In this document: positions 1 through 5,134 of the stretch, one piece after another | Numbering within the stretch: the first letter of the stretch is position 1 | Layout of the letters: each line of letters starts with the position of its first letter | Program-made: the position numbers and the translations under genes | Source of the DNA: Arcobacter sp. | GTDB lineage: Bacteria > Campylobacterota > Campylobacteria > Campylobacterales > Arcobacteraceae | Assembly: GCA_016744485.1 (NCBI GenBank) | Contig: JADGEG010000141.1 | Location: 1-5,154, forward strand | DNA: 5,154 nt | Direction: 5' to 3' | Notes under the pieces: generated by a model | The model's database searches: none | The model's input: only the letters and a program-made list of their open reading frames with translations | Told to the model about the DNA's origin: nothing

Positions 1-8
1 ATATTATA

Positions 9-36
9 TACTTAATAAGTATTTTATTAGTATATA
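9..36. repeat. Left arm of a perfect 28-bp inverted repeat flanking parA
   Basis: Bases 9-36 are the exact reverse complement of 751-778; the match breaks at both ends. The outer 13 bp (9-21) are themselves a palindrome, TACTTA-a-TAAGTA. The two arms enclose parA and its leader. Plausible roles are a centromere-like site, a ParA or partner binding site, or recombination sites. The sequence is almost pure A+T, but a perfect 28-bp match is far longer than composition alone readily gives. Confidence 0.85.
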
Positions 37-43
37 AAAAGTA

Positions 44-57
44 AATATAAAGTATAT
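44..57. repeat. Left copy of a 14-bp direct repeat AATATAAAGTATAT
   Basis: AATATAAAGTATAT occurs here and again at 724-737 in the same orientation, just inside each arm of the 28-bp inverted repeat. The AAGTATAT/ATATACTT motif recurs in both orientations on both sides of parA, which looks like a set of protein-binding sites. An iteron or parS-like role is inference. Confidence 0.5.
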
Positions 58-69
58 TTTATATACTTT
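49..69 (-). terminator. Possible weak terminator or binding palindrome downstream of parA
   Basis: AAAGTATAT (49-57) and ATATACTTT (61-69) form a perfect 9-bp dyad with a 3-nt spacer, 11 bases past the parA stop codon. On the minus strand a run of five T follows at 36-40. The stem has only one G-C pair, so the hairpin would be weak. The same motif recurs upstream of parA, so a protein-binding dyad is an equal alternative. Confidence 0.35.
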
Positions 70-79
70 TAAAGTGTAG

Positions 80-706
80 TTAAATATTTAATTCTTTTAC
101 AAAATCTTTAAATTCTTTAACTGCTTTTTCATTGCTTTTTATTTCTGTTATTCCTAATCCATTTGCTACTGAATTTGAAATATCAGCTCTTTGTCTTAAA
201 ACACTTTTCATAATATTAAAATGTTTTGATTGATTAATAAAATTTTTTATATCTTTAAAATCTTTTACAATAGGATTTATATTATTTAGAATTACATTTG
301 TTTGTATTATTGTTCCGTTCGTTTTCTCAATTTCAAATAAAATGTTTTCGTAAGTCTGTAAGCCTAAAATTTCAATAAATTTTGATGATACTGGTGTAAC
401 TAATTTATCAGCTCCCATAATAGCTAATCTATTCATTGAACTATCAAATCCCCCACTATCTATGATAATAATCTCATCTTTTATATTTTCGTGATTATTA
501 ATATAATCAATAAAGGTTTTATCATCTGAAAAAGTAATTACATTAAAATCATTTTTATTTCTAATGTTATGTAAATAAGTTAGTGTTTTTTGAACATCTA
601 AATCAATTACAGTTACTTTTTTAGTTTTTGATAAATAGACTGCTAAATTCCAACTTATAGTGCTTTTTCCTACTCCTCCTTTTTGGTGTGACACTGTTAA
701 TATCAT
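80..706 (-). CDS. parA: ParA/Soj-family plasmid partition ATPase (208 aa)
   Basis: This is a deviant-Walker ATPase of the ParA/MinD superfamily; such proteins bind DNA non-specifically when ATP-bound and segregate plasmid copies. The deviant Walker A box KGGVGKST lies at residues 9-16, with both the signature lysine K9 and the catalytic K14. Motif A' DLDVQ is at 35-39. The Walker B strand runs to IIIIDSGG (79-86), where most family members have a D-x-P or D-x-A form. The segment around 99-115 (ADKLVTPVSSKFIEILGL) matches the usual strand and helix after Walker B. At 208 residues it is a short ParA without the N-terminal DNA-binding extension of type Ia proteins. The ATG is preceded by AAGGAAA (711-717) at good spacing and the stop is TAA. 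No ParB or other centromere-binding gene is adjacent, which is unusual. The flanking repeats may be the partition site. Family assignment is firm; the biological role is inferred from the family. Confidence 0.95.
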   Translation of the reverse strand: MILTVSHQKGGVGKSTISWNLAVYLSKTKKVTVIDLDVQKTLTYLHNIRNKNDFNVITFSDDKTFIDYINNHENIKDEIIIIDSGGFDSSMNRLAIMGADKLVTPVSSKFIEILGLQTYENILFEIEKTNGTIIQTNVILNNINPIVKDFKDIKNFINQSKHFNIMKSVLRQRADISNSVANGLGITEIKSNEKAVKEFKDFVKELNI

Positions 707-723
707 ATAGTTTCCTTATGGTT

Positions 724-737
724 AATATAAAGTATAT
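724..737. repeat. Right copy of the 14-bp direct repeat AATATAAAGTATAT
   Basis: Identical to 44-57 and in the same orientation. It lies in the parA leader, between the parA ribosome binding site and the right arm of the inverted repeat. AGTATAT (732-738) also pairs as a dyad with ATATACT (752-758). A binding site for an autoregulator or partition protein is plausible. Confidence 0.5.
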
Positions 738-750
738 AATAAGTAGTTTA

Positions 751-778
751 TATATACTAATAAAATACTTATTAAGTA
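751..778. repeat. Right arm of the perfect 28-bp inverted repeat flanking parA
   Basis: Exact reverse complement of 9-36. It contains the palindrome TACTTA-t-TAAGTA (766-778). It would be transcribed within the parA leader if the promoter at 794-802 is used, so binding of a protein here could repress parA. See the left arm for possible roles. Confidence 0.85.
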
Positions 779-790
779 GATTTTATCTAC
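776..790. promoter_or_regulatory. Operator-like dyad GTAGAT-ttt-ATCTAC
   Basis: A perfect 6-bp dyad with a 3-nt spacer, overlapping the end of the 28-bp repeat. It sits about where transcription from the putative parA promoter would start (near 787). An operator or a 5' hairpin in the parA mRNA are both possible. Confidence 0.4.
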
Positions 791-793
791 ATA

Positions 794-802
794 ATAATAG
801 CA
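794..802 (-). promoter_or_regulatory. Putative extended -10 promoter for parA
   Basis: On the minus strand the sequence reads TGCTATTAT, an extended -10 (TG-n-TATTAT). Transcription would start near 787 and give a leader of about 80 nt containing the repeat arm, the direct repeat and several dyads before parA. No clear -35 box is seen. It diverges from the promoter at 831-839. Confidence 0.45.
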
Positions 803-830
803 TTAAATTAATAAAAAACAAACTAATTTT

Positions 831-839
831 TGCTATAAT
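831..839 (+). promoter_or_regulatory. Extended -10 promoter for the membrane-protein gene
   Basis: TTTTTGCTATAAT ends at 839: a TG-n-TATAAT extended -10 with a T-rich stretch in front, the form typical of sigma-70 promoters in Campylobacter relatives. The start point would be near 846, so the leader is very short and the ribosome binding site AAAGG (845-849) lies at the very 5' end of the mRNA. Confidence 0.6.
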
Positions 840-855
840 CTTTTAAAGGTATTTT

Positions 856-1275
856 ATGGAAGAATTTTTTACATTAATTGGTTTAATTTTAGTTAATATT
901 TTTTTTATTGCTATATTGCCAAACCATAAAGGCGGCATGAGATTTATATTACTTTCTGGTGCTTCTTTAATGTCTGTGATGATAGTTTTTGTAGTATTAA
1001 TTAATGTTTTAGAATTTATATTATCAATAGAGAATTTACAAAGAATTTATAAATCTGAAATAATAATAATTTATTTGATAGTTTCTTTTATTGTTGCTAT
1101 CGTTATATCAAAAAAGTTTCCTTATGGAAAAGAATCAAATAAAGTACAAACTAAAAAAGATACTCAAAAACCAAAAGAAAATAATATAAAAAATCAAAAA
1201 ATCGCTAAAAATGAAGTTTCTCAAGATGATAAAAAAATTCTTGATTTATTAGATAGATTAGAAAAAATGGATTAA
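856..1275 (+). CDS. Small three-helix membrane protein with lysine-rich tail, function unknown (139 aa)
   Basis: I do not recognise this family. Three hydrophobic stretches are visible at about residues 5-21, 29-57 and 68-85. They are followed by a hydrophilic, Lys/Gln/Asn-rich tail (86-120) that is probably cytoplasmic by the positive-inside rule. The last 16 residues, DDKKILDLLDRLEKMD, form an amphipathic acidic/leucine helix. The ATG is supported by AAAGG six bases upstream, an in-frame TAA at 844-846 just before it, and the extended -10 promoter at 831-839. The stop is TAA. The gene is the only plus-strand gene here; it diverges from parA and converges on the TGA-containing frame, sharing a terminator hairpin with it. 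The C-terminal helix closely resembles the C-terminus of that convergent frame. Small membrane proteins on plasmids include toxins, entry-exclusion proteins and phage-defence factors; nothing in the sequence decides between these. Confidence 0.8.
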   Translation: MEEFFTLIGLILVNIFFIAILPNHKGGMRFILLSGASLMSVMIVFVVLINVLEFILSIENLQRIYKSEIIIIYLIVSFIVAIVISKKFPYGKESNKVQTKKDTQKPKENNIKNQKIAKNEVSQDDKKILDLLDRLEKMD

Positions 1276-1310
1276 AAAAAGATAATATTTATTCCATATT
1301 ATCTAATTTT
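1276..1310. terminator. Bidirectional hairpin terminator between convergent frames
   Basis: AGATAATAT (1280-1288) pairs perfectly with ATATTATCT (1296-1304) around a 7-nt loop. On the plus strand the stem is followed by AATTTTTC; on the minus strand it is followed by a run of seven T (1273-1279). It can therefore stop transcription from both sides. The TAA stop of the minus-strand frame (1289-1291) lies inside the loop, and the plus-strand gene ends at 1275 just before the stem. The stem is A-T rich and modest in stability. Confidence 0.6.
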
Positions 1311-1597
1311 TCAAGTAGTTCAATAATCCTTTTTTCGTTTTGTTCTGACTGCTTTATTTCTTCAATATAGCTTTCATCTTCACTATATCAATTTAAAGTA
1401 TTTATAACTCTTTTTTTATCTTCTTCACTATTAAACTGAATTCAATCAATAAGATTAGAGATTTTTTTAGTAAAAAATTCTTTTGCTTTTCCATGATTTA
1501 ATATTTCTAAATCTATGCTTTTATAGTCTTCTGTAGTTATTTCTCTTATGACATCATCTCAAATAGTAGCTATTATCTTTCCATCATCGGGCAACAT
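1289..1597 (-). CDS. 102-codon frame with three in-frame TGA codons (recoded gene or decaying remnant)
   Basis: Read with the standard code this frame is broken at codons 13, 52 and 70 (1559-1561, 1442-1444, 1388-1390), each a TGA. Read with TGA as sense it is continuous from ATG (1595-1597) to TAA (1289-1291), with protein-like composition: contexts IATI-x-DDVIRE, NLID-x-IQFNSEED and NTLN-x-YSEDES. Trp (Mollicutes-type code) and Gly (Absconditabacteria/Gracilibacteria-type code) both fit; Trp seems the better fit to me. No TAA or TAG interrupts it, although GAA, AAA and TTA codons one step from TAA abound. The predicted product is acidic, helical and soluble, ending NEKRIIELLEKLDNME, which matches the end of the convergent membrane protein. 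No good ribosome binding site precedes the ATG, and the frame stays open without a standard start up to a TAA at 1640-1642, so the true start is uncertain and the 5' end may be truncated. I do not recognise the family. Alternatives are a transferred gene from a recoded host or phage, or a pseudogene with TGG-to-TGA changes. Confidence 0.5.
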
Positions 1598-1641
1598 ATT
1601 TTTAAAATTATTATATAAACAGATTAAGTATAAAACATTTT

Positions 1642-1665
1642 ATTATATTTGGCAAATATTTAATT
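1642..1665 (-). promoter_or_regulatory. Putative promoter with TTTGCCA element before the TGA-containing frame
   Basis: On the minus strand AATTAAATATTTGCCA (1665-1650) is followed two bases later by a perfect TATAAT (1647-1642). Start of transcription would be near 1635, giving a leader of about 40 nt to the ATG at 1597. ATATTTG-g-CAAATAT (1645-1659) is also a dyad and could be an operator. Nearly the same element precedes the operon at the right end of the window. The first bases overlap the stop codon of the upstream gene. Confidence 0.4.
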
Positions 1666-2187
1666 TATTTCTTGCTCTACCTCTTTTAATAATTTTAATA
1701 ATTTACTATTATTTGTACCATCTTTTTGCATATATAATTTTTGCTGTTCTTTAAGTGCATTAAAAACTTTTTGATTATTGTTTGTTTCTTCTAGTAATGC
1801 TTTAGCCCAATTAGTAGGCATAGCAAAGCCATATAATCCAATACCATTTAAATAACTTTTTAGCCTTTTATTATATGCTTGTAAATTATGTACAGGAAAA
1901 AAATCAGCTATTTTCAAAATGTTTTTTTCTGCTTCGTTAATATTTATTAAATTATTTGCTAATTTAATTTGAACCTTTGTTATATTTTTTACTTGCTCGT
2001 AAGAATATCTTTTTTTTGTTTGTTTTTCTTCTTTAATATCACTTGTACTAGTATCTTTATTTTGTAGTATTTTAAGTAATGTCAAATTTTCAATTAATAT
2101 GTTTTGTAACTTTTCATTTTCAATAATCACACTTTCTTTATATGCTTCTTTTGTGTTTAATAAAATACTTTCTATAACTTCTTTCAT
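1660..2187 (-). CDS. Helical protein of unknown function, last gene of the coupling-ATPase operon (175 aa)
   Basis: I do not recognise this family. The N-terminal part (about 1-42) looks like a long amphipathic helix that could be a coiled coil. Residues 43-60 form a charged Ser/Thr/Lys/Glu linker. A compact central segment (about 61-135) contains NINEAEKNILKIADFFP and GLYGFAMPTNWAKALLEE, and the tail (136-175) is again helical and Lys/Gln/Glu-rich. There is no signal peptide or membrane segment. The ATG follows AAAAGGA (2194-2200) at suitable spacing; the stop is TAA; its single Trp is TGG. It starts 42 bases after the Replic_Relax-like gene on the same strand, so cotranscription is likely. 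The position suggests an accessory factor for DNA processing, mobilisation or replication, but that is inferred only from gene order. Confidence 0.75.
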   Translation of the reverse strand: MKEVIESILLNTKEAYKESVIIENEKLQNILIENLTLLKILQNKDTSTSDIKEEKQTKKRYSYEQVKNITKVQIKLANNLININEAEKNILKIADFFPVHNLQAYNKRLKSYLNGIGLYGFAMPTNWAKALLEETNNNQKVFNALKEQQKLYMQKDGTNNSKLLKLLKEVEQEIN

Positions 2188-2229
2188 AACTAATCCTTTT
2201 TTGTTTGAGTTAAAGAAGTATTGTGTAAG

Positions 2230-3060
2230 TTATATAAAACTCGATATTTTATTATCTAAAGTTATCCAGTTACTAAAAAACTCTTTTTTTAAACTCTCAT
2301 TAGTTTTAAATATAAAAAAGTGTTCAAATCCTTTAAAGTCTTCTATTTCTTGTAATCTTTCAAGAGTTGCTTTTAATATGCTTTCAAACTCAAATACAAT
2401 CGCTACACGGTGATTTTTTTCTAGTTTATACTTTTCTGCCCCTTTACCCTCTTCAAGTGCTAATAAGTGGTAATAAAGCTGTTTTAAAAGCTTTTTAGTA
2501 TCTTTTCCATTGTGTTGCTCCATAAAAAACAAATAAGGCTTATTTTGATATAAAAATTTAATTACTATATCAGGGATTATATAGCCCCCCGTTTGTTCTA
2601 TTTCAATTTTATTTTTAGCTCTTAAATTTTTGTTTGTTCTGTTATCTCCTATTTTGTCAAAATAATAATCTAAAAATAAAATATTTGTGTTGGTTTCATT
2701 AGCCCATTTATCAAGATAGATATAAAAATTTATTGTTTCAAATCTATGAAAATAATCCCTAGCAAAAAGGCTACTTGTTCCCTTTGGTAGTTTAATATCT
2801 TCTTGTTCTAAGTCTAAATTTTCAATTAAAAACTTTTGCCCTGGTATTGTCAAATAATAAAAGTCTTCTAGCCTACCTTTTCCAGGATAGACACCAAATA
2901 TATTTTTTTCAATATATGGCTTACTTCTGCCCTTTAATTTTCTTAGTCTTTCATATAGCCCATTTTTATTTTTTATTATGTTAAGAGTGTGCATTTGTGA
3001 TACTGTTAAATATTTATATCGTGCTAAACTCTCTAATATCTTTAATTCGCTTTCACTCAT
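2230..3060 (-). CDS. Replic_Relax-like protein: winged-helix N-terminus plus nuclease-like C-terminus (276 aa)
   Basis: The layout resembles plasmid replication-relaxation family proteins (Pfam Replic_Relax), reported as needed for relaxation and replication of certain plasmids. Residues 1-80 look like a winged helix-turn-helix: an ILESLARYKYLTVSQMHTL helix pair, a recognition region NGLYERLRKLKGR (33-45), and a wing ending in YYLTIPGQKFL (68-78). HRFETINFYIYL (105-116) resembles the conserved His-containing helix after the winged domain. The C-terminal domain has IIPDIVIKF (161-169) then YLFFMEQHNGKDTKKL (176-191), in the order of a PD-(D/E)xK nuclease-type fold, with P163-D164 and E181 as candidate active-site residues. 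There are no membrane segments. The ATG has AAGG nearby, and the gene starts 11 bases after the ATPase stop, so translation is probably coupled. Both Trp codons are TGG and the stop is TAA. With no other Rep candidate in view, it may be the initiator or a relaxase-like processing protein. Family placement is from memory of the pattern, not a search. Confidence 0.7.
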   Translation of the reverse strand: MSESELKILESLARYKYLTVSQMHTLNIIKNKNGLYERLRKLKGRSKPYIEKNIFGVYPGKGRLEDFYYLTIPGQKFLIENLDLEQEDIKLPKGTSSLFARDYFHRFETINFYIYLDKWANETNTNILFLDYYFDKIGDNRTNKNLRAKNKIEIEQTGGYIIPDIVIKFLYQNKPYLFFMEQHNGKDTKKLLKQLYYHLLALEEGKGAEKYKLEKNHRVAIVFEFESILKATLERLQEIEDFKGFEHFFIFKTNESLKKEFFSNWITLDNKISSFI

Positions 3061-3071
3061 TCTTTACCTTG

Positions 3072-5087
3072 TTAAAAATCTTTAAATTTTGGCTCTCTAG
3101 TTTTTGTAACTGTTTCGCTTGTATCGTTCTTGTCTTTGATAATTGTATTTACCATTTGCTTATCTTTAGAGGTTTTTATCACTAATTTACTTTGTTTTGG
3201 TTTTGCATAAAATAATTCTATTAAAAAAATTTTTTTCCATATTTTTTCATTTTCATTTTTTATAAAATAATTGCTACTTAATGGAGTGTTATAAATTTTT
3301 AAAGCTTGATTTTTCCCTACTTTTACAAAAAATTCGCCTTGTTCTAGTTGCTCCAGTTCTTCAGCTGGTACTTTAATCTCTTTTGACATCTCATTTAATG
3401 TTTTATGTCCGTTTTTCCCTACTAGTTTAATATTAGTATTTGATAAAATTGCATCTTTTATTCTTGTGTCTTCTAGCTGTGTTATGAATTGATGAGCCAT
3501 TGTCAAAAATAGATTATATTTTCTACTCTCTGTTAATATTTCTTCTATTGAGGGGGTTATAAAGTTTTGAAATTCATCAATAAATAAATGTGTTTTAGGT
3601 CTTAAATATTCAGGTAAATTAGCCCTTTTCAATGCTATATTTTGGATTTTAGCTACTAAAAACCTACCAAATGGTTTAATAGTTTCTTTCATTTTTGCTT
3701 TGTTTAATTTAACTATTAAATTTTTATGATTATTCATAATATCTTCTAAATCAAAAGTGCTTTTTCCAGTTGTTAAGTTTGAAAAAGTTTTATTGTTTAA
3801 AAGGGTTTGAAGTTTTAAAAATATAGCTCTTTTTGTGCTTGTTAAATTAGGCGAATAAAATCCTATTTCAAAAAAATTCTTATGGGCAAAATTTTTAGTA
3901 ATTTTTCCTTTTTCTACTAAATTATGATTTTCATCATCATTCATAAAGGCTTGTAAATCATAAAGAGAGGTATTATCTAATTTTATTAGTGTTGCGATAC
4001 AAGGGGTTAATAATGCTTGAGCATTTAGGCTTAAATCTCCGCTAAGCCCTAAAACTTCTTGCAATACATTTAATAATTCTTCGGTATATGTTGCCCTTTC
4101 AATTTCGTTTCCTTCAAATTCAAAAGGGTTTATTACTGGAGTTTTTTCGTTATCTAAAAATGGGTCTAAAATCAAAGTGTATAATAAAGCTGTTTTTGTC
4201 TTAAATTTAAAAGCCATACTAAAAATATTGTCCGATAAATCTCCGTGAGGGTCTATTAAAATAAAGTTTTCTATTTTTTTAATACTTTTATCTAATTTTT
4301 TATCTCTTGAAAAATAGCTCTCTTTTTGAGTTCTTAAAACTGAAAAAATTAAACTAGTCATTAAAACACTTTTACCACTTCCAGTTGTTCCAGTTATATG
4401 AGTGTGTCTATATCGTTCTTTATTTGGTATAAAAGCCTCTAGTTTTTTTTTAAGAAAAGTTTGTGGGGCTGTATAATAATCGAATATAAAATCCATATAG
4501 CTTTCTTTAGTGGGCTTATATGGTTTATCACTATTCTTTTTGTAAAATGTTTCGTTGTCCTCCTTTTTTGCTTCATATACCTTTAAAAAAGATTTATAAG
4601 ATTTAATATATTTAGTATTGATAAAATTTTGTAGTTTTTCTTTATAATGCTCTGTTTTTAATATCTCTTTACCATTAATATAAAAATAACTTTTAGTTCG
4701 TTGTATTAAGTCATTTTCTTTCTCTTTTATTTGTCTTTGAAGTTCTTTTATAATCTCTAATTGTAGCTCTGCTTTGTTGTTATACAAGTCAAATAAAAGC
4801 TCTTTTCCTCGTTTGTTATACTGTAAATTATAATAATAGAAATGCCCTATATAAAAATTATCTCCTATGTTGTATTTTTCAATTATAGGCTCTGTTTTAT
4901 GTTCCTTATATCTAACATTATAATTTTTTAATCTTTCTATATTTTCGCTAACTTCTGCATAAAAATCTAATACATTTCTTGTTGTTTCAGGTTCTAATAA
5001 AGTGATAATGCTTTCGTTTGGTTTTTCTTCTAAAAAGTCAAAGTATTTAAGGTTTAAAGCATTACAAATTTTTTGTCTATCTGTCAA
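3072..5087 (-). CDS. Soluble VirD4/TraG-like coupling-type AAA+ ATPase (671 aa)
   Basis: This is a hexameric-type P-loop ATPase of the VirD4/TraG/TrwB and VirB4-related group, which moves DNA or links a processed plasmid to a secretion channel. Walker A GTTGSGKS is at residues 233-240. A Walker B-like ILIDPHGDL at 276-284 is followed by the LDPF...INPFEF stretch (308-324) common in this group. A second strand LFIDEFQNF (501-509) carries the D504-E505 pair, followed by the sensor-like MAHQF (530-534). The N-terminal 200 residues are hydrophilic, with a likely coiled coil at about 105-130. There is no pair of membrane helices, unlike classic VirD4/TraG. The C-terminal tail (630-671) is Lys/Thr-rich and probably disordered. 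The start is TTG, supported by AGGGGAA (5091-5097) and an in-frame TAG at 5115-5117. The single Trp is TGG and the stop is TAA. It leads the operon with the Replic_Relax-like gene 11 bases downstream. ATPase family is firm; an actual role in transfer is inferred, as no secretion-channel genes are here. Confidence 0.88.
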   Translation of the reverse strand: MTDRQKICNALNLKYFDFLEEKPNESIITLLEPETTRNVLDFYAEVSENIERLKNYNVRYKEHKTEPIIEKYNIGDNFYIGHFYYYNLQYNKRGKELLFDLYNNKAELQLEIIKELQRQIKEKENDLIQRTKSYFYINGKEILKTEHYKEKLQNFINTKYIKSYKSFLKVYEAKKEDNETFYKKNSDKPYKPTKESYMDFIFDYYTAPQTFLKKKLEAFIPNKERYRHTHITGTTGSGKSVLMTSLIFSVLRTQKESYFSRDKKLDKSIKKIENFILIDPHGDLSDNIFSMAFKFKTKTALLYTLILDPFLDNEKTPVINPFEFEGNEIERATYTEELLNVLQEVLGLSGDLSLNAQALLTPCIATLIKLDNTSLYDLQAFMNDDENHNLVEKGKITKNFAHKNFFEIGFYSPNLTSTKRAIFLKLQTLLNNKTFSNLTTGKSTFDLEDIMNNHKNLIVKLNKAKMKETIKPFGRFLVAKIQNIALKRANLPEYLRPKTHLFIDEFQNFITPSIEEILTESRKYNLFLTMAHQFITQLEDTRIKDAILSNTNIKLVGKNGHKTLNEMSKEIKVPAEELEQLEQGEFFVKVGKNQALKIYNTPLSSNYFIKNENEKIWKKIFLIELFYAKPKQSKLVIKTSKDKQMVNTIIKDKNDTSETVTKTREPKFKDF

Positions 5088-5113
5088 AAGTTCCCCTAGT
5101 GTATCAATAAAAA

Positions 5114-5134
5114 TCTATATGGCAAATTTTAATT
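5114..5134 (-). promoter_or_regulatory. Putative promoter of the coupling-ATPase operon with TTTGCCA element
   Basis: On the minus strand AATTAAAATTTGCCA (5134-5120) is followed directly by TATAGAT, a -10-like hexamer (TATAGA, 5119-5114). The start would be near 5107, giving a leader of about 20 nt with AGGGGAA in front of the TTG start. The element matches the one at 1650-1665 except for one extra base there. No clear -35 box. Confidence 0.4.

Noticed and set aside
707..855. Search for a tRNA (for example a TGA-decoding suppressor) in the intergenic regions
   Set aside because: No cloverleaf, CCA end or G+C-containing stems are visible in any of the gaps (1-79, 707-855, 1598-1659, 2188-2229, 5088-5154); the gaps are too short or too A+T-rich.
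1115..1127. AGTTTCCTTATGG shared with the parA ribosome-binding region (709-721)
   Set aside because: One copy is ordinary coding sequence (residues KFPYG of the membrane protein), the other a ribosome binding site read on the opposite strand. A 13-bp match in A+T-rich DNA can be chance.
1595..1638. ATG at 1636-1638 as the start of the TGA-containing frame
   Set aside because: It is in a different frame and reaches TAA after four codons. Using it would need a frameshift for which there is no slippery site.
1548..1754. Plus-strand 68-codon frame rich in Leu, Ile and Tyr
   Set aside because: It has no ribosome binding site, overlaps the end of the minus-strand 175-aa gene and the TGA frame, and its hydrophobic look is what the complement of Lys/Asn-rich A+T coding gives.
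2099..2413. Plus-strand 104-codon frame
   Set aside because: Antisense to the ends of two well-supported minus-strand genes, with no start signal; composition is a shadow.
2997..3185. Plus-strand 62-codon frame
   Set aside because: Lies opposite the joined end and start of the ATPase and Replic_Relax-like genes; no ribosome binding site.
80..5087. The whole window belonging to an organism with TGA as sense codon (Mollicutes or Absconditabacteria)
   Set aside because: The five clear genes (about 1470 codons) encode all five Trp as TGG and all Gly as GGN with no in-frame TGA. A TGA-sense host would be expected to have several.
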